Shown here in pieces: positions 54,529-64,000 of a DNA stretch of 64,000 nt (position 1 is its first letter; every line of letters starts with the position of its first letter). The notes under the pieces were generated by a model, which ran no database searches, had not been told where the DNA came from, and saw only the letters and a program-made list of their open reading frames with translations. The DNA comes from Gibbula magus (taxonomy: Eukaryota > Mollusca > Gastropoda > Trochida > Trochidae). The position numbers and the translations under genes are program-made. The DNA lies in contig OW388293.1 in the NCBI GenBank assembly GCA_936450465.1, positions 44,990,482 through 45,054,481 on the forward strand, written 5' to 3'.

Positions 54529-57500
54529 CTGGAACAGACATTGCTTTATTTATTAGTGCTGGGATAGGTAACCTGAACACCTGGGACAAGTAGGTAGAGA
54601 GTAGGACCAGCGTAACCATCACATTACCCGGTTCCGTTATAATCATGTGACTTTATATAAAACAGTTTAATTTGTAATTCTTTTATTTCAAGATGGCAAT
54701 TTATTTGAAGATTCCAGTCAAAATTAAAGTCAACTGTCATTCACAATAAAATTACATTGAAATAGCCATAGATCTCGATGCTTTAGCTTTCTAGATCCAT
54801 ATTACGCCTACCAGTTGAATAAAGTAGTACAAAATTTTACAAATTAGACGTTGGAAATCGACAAACGGGTATCAATGAGGGTAGGGTGTCTGGTACCAGA
54901 GAAGAAAAATCTCCACTTATCAGCACATTAAAGCACATTGTACCAGTATATGAATGTGATTCATGTTGTAGATTGTATTTTCTCTCATGATGATGGTATA
55001 TATATGTGAGTTAGTAATAAATGTGAGATTTTTACCTTCCGTCTTGACGAGACCCTTCTGTACATATCTCACATAAGTGTAGAAATCACACACAGTAGCA
55101 ATCTGGAAACAGGACATTAACATTTCATGTTATCTAAATCTAATATGGAATCTGTCAAACCAATACCAAGAGACTTTCTACTACACACCGCAATGAAAAC
55201 ATAACATTACAGCAACAAGAGTCTTATCTGTACTAACGCACTAAGTGAGGGGATTTGGGTTTGTAAGGCAGTTTCAAGAGTATTTCACTGCATCATGGCT
55301 AGTATTGTTGTAGGGGGAAAGCAGAAAAAAGAAGGCATAAGGAGCTTGAGTGGAATTTTTCCCTAACCAGTTTCCAAACATGCAGTGTGTCTGATATTGA
55401 TTTTTGACTGTGGGGCAGATATGGCTTTGTGGCCTTGGTTGGCAACATGGAAAGAAGTTGGCAAGTTTTGCAAATCTAAAAAGATCCATATATCATTGAT
55501 AAGTATATGATAAATGTTTATAGACATAAAGTAAAAGGGACTACCATAAGCGGATCCCGGAATTTGGGAGGGGGGACATATTGTTAAGAAGAGGACAAGA
55601 GGGGGGGGGGGGGGTATAAAAAACCCTGAACCCTCTTTTGATCTGTCACTACTTCAAGCAGCTGATATGGAAATACTGACCCTATTGCGACACATCTGTG
55701 ATATAGAGTACCATTCACTGTCCTCTCCCAGTTTGATCTTGTAGTTGCACAACTTGTTGCTCTCTGTTAGCGAACATTTCCTGCAAGAAAAAACATGAAT
55801 GTGTTGTCAACTATCAATATGGCTTTCCTTATACAGTCAGGATATATAAATTACACACTCAAACATAAATTTCCCCTTCTAACATTTAATCATTCCAATT
55901 TCATCAGATAGTATGTAACAACCATATCTCACTGCATTGTTGATCTACTACAAGTCAATCAATCACAGCCCCGATGCTAAATCAGACCAACAGCCTCCTG
56001 TCCTCTCCGCTGATTGGCTGGAATGAAAGGTCACAAAACATAACCCCTGCTAAGCTTTACTCAGATCATGTATGTGTTTCGTACAATCTGATGATATTCG
56101 GAGTAGCCTCTGACTGAACCAAGGTGATTCCCTAAGAGGATCATAATTAGATGGGGGTAAATCCCAGAAGAACCTTGGTTACAACAGGAGCTTCTGCCAG
56201 AATAGCAAGTTGTGGGTGAATGTGTTGCCCTGTTTCCTACCTGGGGTAAGAGTTGTCTCCAGGTATGGGTTCGATGGTCAGCGTGTTCTCCTCCACACAG
56301 TGCTGCACCCGCTCCGAGAGCTGAATAGAGAACATAGTGAGTACTCTCCTCAAAACATGCACAATTCTTGGATAAATGAAATTATTGTAAGATTTAAATT
56401 GAACATCTAACATTGTCACATCTTCCCTAGTAGTAAGAGTAACTGGCTCATATAACGGGATGTAAATAATAATAATAACACATTGTTCTATCCTTATAAT
56501 GCTGAACACCATGCAAGGAAGCAACAACTCCCATCTTTTAACATCTTTTGGTATGACGCGGCCGGGAATCAAACCCCGACCTTCCGGGTAATGAGCGGAC
56601 GCTCTACCAACTGAGATACATCCCTGGTTAACGCCGCTTGGGCAATATCACAGCCATGTTGACAATGTCATGGTATTATCAAAATCTATATGATTAGTGA
56701 GTGAGTGACTGAGTGACTGAGTTATTGTTTAACGCCGCTTGGGCAATATCACAGCCATTAGCAAGTCTATATGATTAACATGGTGAAAGACATGAACTGC
56801 AACATAAACCACTGCAAAGATGAACCATTTTAAAACTCAACAAGTGTTTGCCACTAACATGGCAATGTCCCCCGCCGTTAACATTGAGTTTAGTAAGACA
56901 CATCATTTGGTCAAGTGTCTTAGTCACCTTGCAAATAAGGTCAAGGTCACCAAAATCAATTGGTGTCTGCGTCATCCCCCAATGTAGACTGACACCAACT
57001 TTGACAACTTTGGGTGCTTGGGTTCATGAGATATTGCGTTAACAAGAGTTTGAAAAGTGGTCGAAGCATTGTGGTGACCTTGAAAATAAGGAAAAGGTCA
57101 TCAAAATCGACTGCTGTCTGCGTAAACCGCCAATATAGGCTGCCAGAAAATATTAAGCGTTATATCTAACCGGTCATGAGATATCATGTTAACAAGAGAC
57201 AATAAAGTGGTCGAAGTGTCGTGGTGACCTTGAAAATATGGACAAGGTAACCAAAATCGACTGGTGTCTGCGTCATCCCCCAAAGTAGACTTGCAACAAA
57301 TTTGAAGACTTTGGGTCCATCCAGTCATGATATATCGCGTTAACAAGAGTTCGAAAAGTGGTCAAAGTGTCGCGGTGACCTTGAAAATAAGGTCAAGGTC
57401 ACTAAAATTGACTGGTGTCTGCGTATTCCCCCAATGTAGGCCGACTCCAAATTTGAAACCTCTTGATACAACGCTTCATGAGATATCGCGTTAACAAGAG

Positions 57501-60500
57501 TTTGAAAAGTGGTCAAAGTGTCGTGGTGACCTTGAAAATAAAGTCAAGGTCACCAAAATCGACTGGTGTCTGCGTCTTCCCACAATGTAGGCTGACACCA
57601 AATTTGAAGACTTTGGATGAAATGCTTCATGAGATATCGCGTTAACAAGAAATGTGACGTACGTACGGACGCCGCTGAATACATAGTCCCCTGTTCCGCG
57701 TTGCGGCGAGGGACAACAAGACACATGAGTAAACCATTTAGCAGAAATGAACAATACTACAATCAATTTGTTACCCTTTTGTTGGAGAAGTTGAGACAGG
57801 GCGTGATATCCTCGAGAAGCATACGAGCCAGGAACGGACATGTGCGGTCTAGCTCCGGGTTCTGTCGCCAGCCTAGGAACTGGTTGTAGCATGACGCGTC
57901 AAACTGGAATAGATTCATTAGTAAATCAGGTATTTGTACGTTTATCAAAGAACTTTCTTATTTTGAAAGATCAGATGATACAACATCAACAAAATTAGGC
58001 AATAATTAAGATATGAAAGGATATCTCTTCAGCATTCTAACTATTACTAATAAACAGAATCTCTATTGTGTGGTATAAATCTTGCAAGGGTTACCATACT
58101 TGATTCATACTCATATTCTCCACTCACCAACCGCTCACACAGTGTATGATTACAACCTTTCATAATTGATAAAACTCTTCTATACAGTGTATTGATGTCT
58201 GACTCTACTGACTGGAAATGAACTGTAAAATTTACTCATTTCAACAAAGCTTCACAGAGTGAGAGTTGCCTACTTAGCTGCTTGTCAACAGAGATCTCAA
58301 CCTCACCCCATCACATCTGGTACTCACATCTTTACAGTGAACAGGTTGTTGAGCTTGCTGTGCCTCTGCAGCTTGTCGCGACTCCTTGGTGAACTCGTGG
58401 TGACTGGTTGAGCGTCGATGAGTCTTCCAGAAGGGTTTGCTTGGTTTCTTCTCCTTAGCCTCTGCAATCTGAGGATGCAGGTGCTTGTTGGGAGAGCTCG
58501 GAGTGGAGGTCAGCACCAACTGCTTCAGGGCAACCACCTCCGCTTGTAGCACCTCGATCTGGGAGAAGTCATAATGCCATCATGTGTGAGCAGAGACCAG
58601 AGGCAAAATAAGGCAAAATCAGAGCCGTTGGCTCTGTAGCTCATCCGTCGTTTGCATCATTTCTAATCTAAGGTAAATTTATCATTTAAACCAAAGGTCA
58701 CCATTATCATTATAGAATCAGGTACTAATTGGCAATTCAGGACAATTATACATTTGGCATTTGAAATAATAGGAAATTAATTACTAAGGGTAATATTTTG
58801 ATGTGTTTAGAATTGTCAAAATAACGCCCAATTATCAAAAGAATTAAACCAATGAGAAGTGAACCCATTCATCAGAAGTAGCAGTGTGGAAAACTACATA
58901 AATTATTTATTAATTTTGTGGATATTATGTCAAAACGGATGTTTGATTATTTCAGAAATATTAATTTAATAAATATGATGCCTTTGCTGATGTCACGTAA
59001 TGCATAAATAAAACAGCAAATAGAAGCTCTCTTTTAATCTCAAACACTCACCTTCTGGTCTGCTTCAGCCAGGAGCTTTTCTGTATGCATCCTCTTCACG
59101 TGTGCTTCCTGGACCATCTTGTTGGCTTCCTGGGGACAAACATACTCTTAGTGCTCTTCATTCATCATAATAATATATATATAATATAATATATAAAAAC
59201 ACCTTATTGTCTACAATACAATGTACATTGGAAATTCATTTTGTGCAGCCACAGTGCAGCGCCAGGTCAAGCGTTGTTCCGTCACTATAATGCTGAATGT
59301 CAAGCAAGGAAGCAACAACTCCCATCTTTTAACGTCTTTTGGTATGACGTGACCGGGAATCGAACCCCGGTCTTCCTGGTGATGAGCGGACACTCTACCA
59401 ATTGAGCTACATCATCACATTTAAGTACAGCTTAAAGCTTTGTTCTGTTTTTCTTGTCTTGCATTCAAATTTTATTCCTGAAACCCCGAGGTCATGAAGC
59501 AGAGGCACAACCAGTCAGTGATGGTCACTGATGAAGGAGAAAAAGTCTTATGGATAGTTAACTTCTTTACTGCACAGATGCCACGTTTGAATGCAGATAC
59601 TAGCAGAATCATCAAGGTGATGACAGTGTTAGTAACTACACCGAATTTTGCATCTATGCAATAAAGAAGTTGATTATCCATAGAACTTGTTCTCCTTCAT
59701 CAAATCAGCATCTAGAAAACCTATCAAAGTAAAAGGAGATTAAACAATCTGATGGGATACTACTAGTTACACAATCTTACAGCCCTTTACATCCTCATCA
59801 TAACACAGTGTATATTTTGCATTTCAACGGAAGGCAATGCACCATTTTCAAGGTACTTGGTCTTGTACAATGTTTCAAAACATGAGTGACAAATCTATTA
59901 CCCTTGATCTCTTATTTTACATATTGCACTCATTTTCTGAACACTTAAAGCCAAAATTGTGTATTTTTATTAAAGGAAATGTTTTCACTGTAAGGAGTTT
60001 TGAAGATATATCCTAAACAGAGGTTACTATGTGATTAAAAAAAAGAAGAGTTTTCGTACAGTTGAAGACATGTCCATGTTTTCTTTCAATCTATTAATTG
60101 AAACAAATAAAATATATAACGTAGATGTTTTGAAATCTACCTAACAAAATGGCTGACTATAAAGTATGACTTTGACATTTTACTGCGCGTGGATGTTCAA
60201 CTCATGTATTATAACCAAGGTCAAGGTGATCAGTAAAACCAATTAACCTCAACAAATGATCCATTTTGACTCCTGTTTGGTGCTGATTGTTAAACACAGG
60301 AAAATCTACCAAAATGATTTTGTGAAGCAGTGACTATCAGAATTCAGCTAATTTATCTTATAAAGCATTAGCCTATAAAGGTTTTATTCGAAAACATGAC
60401 TAATTGCTTCCATTCACAAAAAGACAAGATCATTACAAGTATCAAGTTAGAGAAAACAAGTAGTTGTCACTAAGGTGACATGATCCCCCGCCACAAATTA

Positions 60501-63500
60501 ATACTTCAAAATTGAAAAATAATGTCAAGATCAACAAAATCGACTGGGCACTGCATTTTCCCTAAAAGAACCACTGACAAGATTTACATGTACATAAACA
60601 TGTTGAAAAATTCAAAGTTCCGCTGTGACCTTGAGAATAATTTCAAGGTCATGAAAATCTAATCAGCCCTTTGTTTTTCCTTGGAGAAGCTATGTGTAAG
60701 ATATGAAGAGAATCCAATGAATGGTTCATGAGATATCTTGTTGACAAAGGTAAAATGACACAGTCTAGATGTGACGTTGAAATGAAGGTCAAGGTCACAA
60801 ACCTCTGTAGGAACATTACTCTCCCTATGATGAACCAATATGCAAATTATGGAAAGAATCCAGTGAATAGTATTTGAGTTATTCCATTTTGTACTAAACC
60901 CGCGGCGGGGGATAAATAAACAATTCAGTCATATTGGAATAAACCATGTTTAATATATATATGTATGACTCACTTCAAAGAGAGAAGCAGTGAGGTCATC
61001 AAGCTCCTGTTCCATCTGATCTCGCACCTTTGACAGTTTTTCAACCTCCTCATCTTTCAAACGTAGATCCTGAAAACAGCCGATCAATGCAGATTGTTAA
61101 AATCTTAATTTAAGTAAGTTTTGATCAGTTTCATAATACATCAGAAAAAGATAAATGAGTTTGAATTAACCAATGATTAATTTATTTGACCTTTCTTCTA
61201 CTCTAATGTAAGTTTCTAACTTATCTTTATAGCATGGCAAAACCCCCATTATGTTGATACTTATTTGTCGGTACCGGATCCTCATTGATCAATAGCAAAA
61301 AGCAAGTACTCATAAAACTAGATGATTCAGTGGACAACCATTCCAGAAACCAAGATCTAAGATACCCACTTTATTAACTTTAGTGCCGCGGTAACACAAA
61401 ATCTTTTTCCACAATTTGCAAGCAACACAATAAAGTGACTAATGCCCTTTTTACATGCACACTTTACTCCCAGGAGTATATTTACACCCGGGAGTATATT
61501 TACTCCTAGGAGTAAAAGTATATTTACTTTACGTTCCATTGGAATTTAAGGACCCTTAAGTATAATTGGTTTGCTTACAGTTAAAACGTCATTCTGGTGG
61601 GAACTTACAATGAGTTAACTGCGTATCCAGAATTGAAGAAGATGTTAACAATATGTTCTGTGCACATGGTTTGTACTTGGTCTGTCAACTCAAATTCTCA
61701 TTGTACGAAGGATATTTTGATGATGAACAGTTAAAAGAAAACTTTAAACATGACAAGGGAAACATTCTATGAAATATGTACAAAATTAAGCCTTTTTTTC
61801 TTGAAAGTGCGGCACCTTTTAGAGAACCAATAGATCTATATCATAAGGTTGCTATCGCCCTTTATTGGCTTGCATCTATTGTTTAAAACCGAACTATCAG
61901 TAACCTATTTGTATTATTTGAAAATATTCTCCATAGCTATGTTACTTCCCAAAATTTTGTAGATTTGCAGGTTGTAATCAATGGATATGAAGAGCATTGG
62001 AGATTTCAAAACTATGTATGTGCAATAGACTTCACCCACATGTCAATAGTTACACTAGTTTAATTTTACGGTGACTACCTCAATTGTAAAGGATGGCATC
62101 TGTAACCTAAAGTGCCATTCTTAAAGAATCCCAAGAAAATGATCGCAAAGCAAGAATGATGAGGATGTTGGTTTATACCTTTATCATGACATTAATTAAT
62201 TTCAGGATTTATGCTATCTGTTTGTATTATGGGCCTAAGGCCCGTTACTGAATAAAAAATGTATGTCTGTCTTGTATTCTGTAATCCTTCAGAGTTTACA
62301 AAACATACGTCAGCTGAAAAACATCAAATGTATCAAAGATAAAGATACAAGCATGCCAGCTTGCAGTTTATGTGGTTACTGAAGCCGTAGAGCCTCACTG
62401 CATCTCACAGGTTGTTCAATAAAATTTTTGCGACACATACAGAAGAGCTCAGATGTAGAATGAAATAGACCTGTCACAGTTATAACTGTATGACTGTGTT
62501 GTGCTACATAAAAATTCCTAAATGAAATGAAAATGGTTATGACATGCAGATAGAACCTGAGGATGACCCAGATGACGCTGATGGTGGGGATGGTTACAAT
62601 AACGATGACCCATTGCAGGGTGCTTAAAGTCTGCGCAACCAAATGACTGCTTAAGTTGTCAATTCTTACATGAAATGCCTATAGTCATATGACAAAGCAA
62701 ACTAATGTTATCACCGTATCTTTTTTTTGTTTAATTTGATAATAATGTTCAAAATGAAAACAAGAGTGTTTTGCTTTGATATTCTTCAACTAAATTAATG
62801 ACAGCTAACAATATAACAAAATACAACGATTCTCTAAGAAAGAAAAACACTTGATCAACAGTAAGGAAGACACACATATTAGGAACGCAAAAATGAAACA
62901 TGGTAAATATTAAAATGCTTTTAAATGGATGTTATATGAACATTTTCATTAATGAAACAATTCTATAGCTCACAGAAACTTTGTAGATACAAATCAAAAT
63001 GCCATTGACAGTGAATAGATAATTAAAACATTAATGCAGAATAAAAAAATATAAAATGTCCATGGATAGTATGTCAAATTTTGGGATGTTTCATTCAGTT
63101 TGCTTACAGGAGTAAACCGAAAATCTGTTTACATGACACGGTTACTTACAGGAGTAAAATACTCCTGGAGTAAAGATACTTTTACTTTACCTCTTGGGGT
63201 AGAGTATTTAACTCCTAGGAGTAAATATACTCCTGTAAGTAAATTTGTTTTGGACTGTTTACATGACACGTTTGCTTCCTGTAAGTATATTTACTCACAG
63301 GAGTAAAAAGGGCTTTAGTTTCTTAGAATGGTGGCGCATGAGCTAATGCTCTAAAAACACTAAAATATAAGAGGAAAACCCTACTGTCTGTGCTTTGGAA
63401 AGTTCTTCCTGTAGTCTGTTGTAAGCGTGTTCTTTGATTTCCGCCATTGACTGGCTCCTTCTTCGAGCGCTGTTGAAGTCTGTCTCCGCCTCCGAGTGAG

Positions 63501-63999
63501 CATGGCGCAAATGTCCACGGGAGTGTTTTCTCATCTCCACTTGACAGTTAAACTCATCAGGCTTCTCCTTCCTGAAACAATGGAAATACTTCATTAAAAT
63601 ATCTAGTAAATACGATTTATATACCTCAATGAAATATGGAGAAATGTCACTTTCCTGAAAAGTTATAAATTAAAATGGGTGTAAATATATATACATGAAA
63701 TTCTGCCAAATAATTTATCTAATGTTTAGACTTTCAGAAGATTATGATTTCCTTCTGTGATATAAACAAAATCACTGATTTGAATTAAAATTGTCAACTT
63801 CACACATGCATTATACTGAAATTTGGAAAGCTTTCAAATAATAAACAAGATAATTAACTCAAAGTCATTATTTGTACTGATCAAATGAGCAGACTCAAGA
63901 AATTTACTGATTTGTCTTTTCCGATTCTTCACTGTGACCATTTGTTACAGGTGTAAAAGACACAGATCTTGTCATCGATGTTTTGGCTGTCGACTGATT
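54458..63999 (-). CDS. RAB3IP: Rab-3A-interacting protein / Rabin8-like Rab GEF, C-terminal ten exons (partial)
   Basis: Ten exons keep frame and give about 376 aa of the C-terminal part: 63999-63908, 63571-63385, 61069-60974, 59129-59052, 58558-58328, 57903-57775, 56320-56241, 55780-55681, 55102-55036 and 54528-54458. The Sec2-type coiled coil reads [41 protein letters not shown] and [15 protein letters not shown]. It is followed by [20 protein letters not shown] and the C-terminal [14 protein letters not shown] and [12 protein letters not shown], all hallmarks of RAB3IP/RAB3IL1. The family exchanges GDP for GTP on Rab8/Rab3/Sec4 and works in exocytosis and ciliogenesis. Vertebrates have two paralogues; here it may be the single one. 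The 5' end lies outside. Introns hold SINEs, MITEs and a Harbinger relic. Confidence 0.93.
55036..55102 (-). CDS. RAB3IP: RAB3IP-like exon: [14 protein letters not shown] segment
   Basis: 67 bases, phase 0 to 1; acceptor TTTCCAG, donor [30 protein letters not shown] is a near-signature match to the C-terminal block of the family. Confidence 0.95.
55244..55325. mobile_element. SINE fragment (TTTAACGCCGC family), intronic
   Basis: GTGAGGGGATTTGGGTTTG, CAGTTTCAAGAGTATTTCAC and GTAGGGGGAAAGC follow the order of the tail half of the family. The tRNA head is missing. Confidence 0.65.
55681..55780 (-). CDS. RAB3IP: RAB3IP-like exon: Cys-containing segment
   Basis: 100 bases, phase 2 to 0; acceptor CTTGCAG, donor [29 protein letters not shown] and [11 protein letters not shown] keep the family's spaced Cys and the I-K-L-G block. 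Confidence 0.93.
56241..56320 (-). CDS. RAB3IP: RAB3IP-like exon: [11 protein letters not shown] segment
   Basis: 80 bases, phase 0 to 2; acceptor CTATTCAG, donor [26 protein letters not shown] matches the family pattern of a helix then SIEP/TIEP. Confidence 0.93.
56482..56627 (-). mobile_element. tRNA-derived SINE, second family, copy 1
   Basis: On the minus strand: ATCTCAGTTGGTAGAGCGTC (A box), a CAT in the anticodon-loop position, and GGTTTGATTCCCGG (B box), then CCAAAAGATGTTAAAAG and GCTTCCTTGCATGG. The tRNA part is nearly complete and Met-like, but shares a long 3' body with 59250-59417, which marks a SINE rather than a tRNA gene. Confidence 0.8.
56633..56770. mobile_element. Two short SINE tail fragments
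   Basis: TTAACGCCGCTTGGGCAATA with TCACAGCCAT occurs at 56627-56656 and again at 56729-56758, the latter after a GTGAGTGAGTGACTGAGTGA run. These are partial copies related to the TTTAACGCCGC SINE tail. Confidence 0.65.
56866..57714. mobile_element. Non-autonomous element with CCCCCGCC ends and ~140-bp internal repeats
   Basis: Starts GTCCCCCGCCGTTAAC and ends GTTGCGGCGAGGGAC. Inside, a unit of about 140 bp (GGTGACCTTGAAAATAAGG, then AAAATCGACTGGTGTCTGCG, then TCATGAGATATCGCGTTAAC) recurs about five times. It lies in an intron of the RAB3IP-like gene. Frames in it are artefacts of the repeat. Confidence 0.82.
57775..57903 (-). CDS. RAB3IP: RAB3IP-like exon: conserved C-terminal domain start
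   Basis: 129 bases, phase 0-0; acceptor ATTCCAG, donor [32 protein letters not shown] and [12 protein letters not shown] align with the family segment that follows the linker. Confidence 0.94.
58328..58558 (-). CDS. RAB3IP: RAB3IP-like exon: end of coiled coil and basic linker
   Basis: 231 bases, phase 0-0. [20 protein letters not shown] closes the coiled coil. A Lys/Ser-rich linker ([19 protein letters not shown]) and a Gln-rich tract lead to VHCKD. Confidence 0.93.
59052..59129 (-). CDS. RAB3IP: RAB3IP-like exon: coiled coil continued
   Basis: 78 bases, phase 0-0, GTGAGT donor. [20 protein letters not shown] plus AEADQK follows directly on LFE as in other family members. Confidence 0.94.
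59250..59417 (-). mobile_element. tRNA-derived SINE, second family, copy 2
   Basis: A box TAGCTCAATTGGTAGAGTGT and B box GGGGTTCGATTCCCGGT on the minus strand, then the body shared with 56482-56627 (CCAAAAGACGTTAAAAGATG and GGAAGCAACAAC complement). This copy is longer at the 3' side. Confidence 0.82.
59515..59710. repeat. Inverted repeat with ~55-bp arms
   Basis: TGATGAAGGAGAA, TATGGATA, AACTTCTTTA and GCA-AGATGC on the left (59532-59592) are mirrored by GCATCTATGCAATAAAGAAGTT and TTCTCCTTCATCA on the right (59649-59702). The right arm resembles 28932-28992. No hammerhead GAAA block follows, so it is a separate repeat. Confidence 0.7.
60482..60914. mobile_element. Second CCCCCGCC-ended element
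   Basis: GATCCCCCGCCAC at the left and GCGGCGGGGGATAA at the right are inverted ends. The interior repeats GGTCAAGGTCAC and TTCATGAGATATC words, as in 56866-57714, with more decay. In an intron of the RAB3IP-like gene. Confidence 0.75.
60974..61069 (-). CDS. RAB3IP: RAB3IP-like exon: Sec2 GEF core
   Basis: 96 bases, phase 0-0, GTGAGT donor. [20 protein letters not shown] then [12 protein letters not shown] is the most conserved part of the GEF coiled coil, contacting the Rab switch regions in the family. Confidence 0.95.
61441..63316 (+). mobile_element. Decayed PIF/Harbinger DNA transposon in an intron
   Basis: Ends AATGCCCTTTTTACATGC and (complement) AAAGCCCTTTTTACTCC. Both ends are rich in GGAGTAAA and its complement, as subterminal repeats. 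Between them the plus strand reads [20 protein letters not shown] (about 61820-61886), then [20 protein letters not shown] (about 61990-62052), matching the Harbinger transposase blocks before and at the first catalytic Asp (usual G-A-I-D-G-T-H). An acidic segment ending near QGA and LRNQMTA occurs at 62555-62650. Many stops and frame changes show it is dead. Confidence 0.72.
63385..63571 (-). CDS. RAB3IP: RAB3IP-like exon: start of Sec2 coiled coil
   Basis: Acceptor GTTTCAG, donor GTAGGG; phases 2 to 0. Encodes a basic Ser-rich lead ([19 protein letters not shown]) and EELSKAQT, matching the first heptads of the Sec2 domain. Confidence 0.88.
63908..63999 (-). CDS. RAB3IP: RAB3IP-like exon at the window edge
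   Basis: Open in the frame that matches the next exon (phase 2, donor GTAAAT). It encodes [20 protein letters not shown] and [10 protein letters not shown], a Ser/Thr-rich segment before the coiled coil. It is the least conserved of the ten, supported mainly by phase and the donor. Confidence 0.65.
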
Positions 64000-64000
64000 C

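Noticed and set aside
56555..56627. tRNA-Met gene on the minus strand
   Set aside because: A and B boxes are good but the anticodon stem pairs poorly and the body is shared with 59250-59417, so a SINE is more likely.
59532..59560. Another hammerhead core (CTGATGAAGGAGAA)
   Set aside because: No complementary strand for stem II and no GAAA block follow.
1..64000. CRISPR arrays, operons, phage or plasmid features
   Set aside because: Introns, GT-AG splice sites, Pol III SINEs and eukaryotic protein families make this a metazoan nuclear sequence. The tandem arrays lack the repeat/spacer pattern of CRISPR.

Overview
The window looks like nuclear DNA of a marine mollusc, probably a gastropod such as an abalone-type vetigastropod. 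This rests on intron-rich AT-rich genes and on repeats that resemble molluscan ones: tRNA-derived SINEs whose tail reads (GTGA)n then TTTAACGCCGC, and short inverted-repeat elements with terminal CCCCCGCC or ATCCCACCGG. The species call is inference. No prokaryotic or organellar features were seen.

Layout. 1-5.1 kb (minus strand): pieces of non-LTR retrotransposons (an endonuclease region with two frame breaks, an RT C-terminus, and an intact ORF1-type gene beside a ~75-bp minisatellite). 5.4-7.95 kb: one AGT/AGC microsatellite cut twice by TA-targeting DNA transposons, the second a 1.5-kb Tc1-like element with a broken DD34E transposase. 10.2-12.6 kb (plus): a 5'-truncated, frameshifted non-LTR element. 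13.4-14.3 kb: foldback hairpin and tandem repeats. 15.8-18.74 kb: about 55 copies of a 52-bp satellite with higher-order duplications of 319 and 1270 bp.

Host genes, all on the minus strand. (1) 27119-18912: an eight-exon gene for a single-pass receptor-like protein of about 622 aa: signal peptide, SUEL/galactose-lectin-like domain, a second Cys-containing domain, a Thr/Pro mucin stalk, one transmembrane helix and a Tyr-rich tail, with a candidate alternative last exon. (2) 35052-33249, 40794-39761 and 46333-43690: three tandem paralogues of a small unnamed transmembrane protein family. In each, the transmembrane exon ends in phase 2 and joins a distant last exon, Gly/Ser-rich in two of them. 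(3) 63999-54458: the 3' ten exons of a RAB3IP/Rabin8 (Sec2-type Rab GEF) orthologue, whose 5' part lies beyond the right edge.

The rest is intergenic or intronic DNA with SINEs, MITEs, a decayed Harbinger transposon and three repeat copies carrying a hammerhead-ribozyme-like core. The genes are not a pathway. The only organised locus is the tandem transmembrane family, next to a lectin/mucin receptor that may be a cell-surface recognition protein. All exon models come from reading splice sites and frames by eye, without transcript support.
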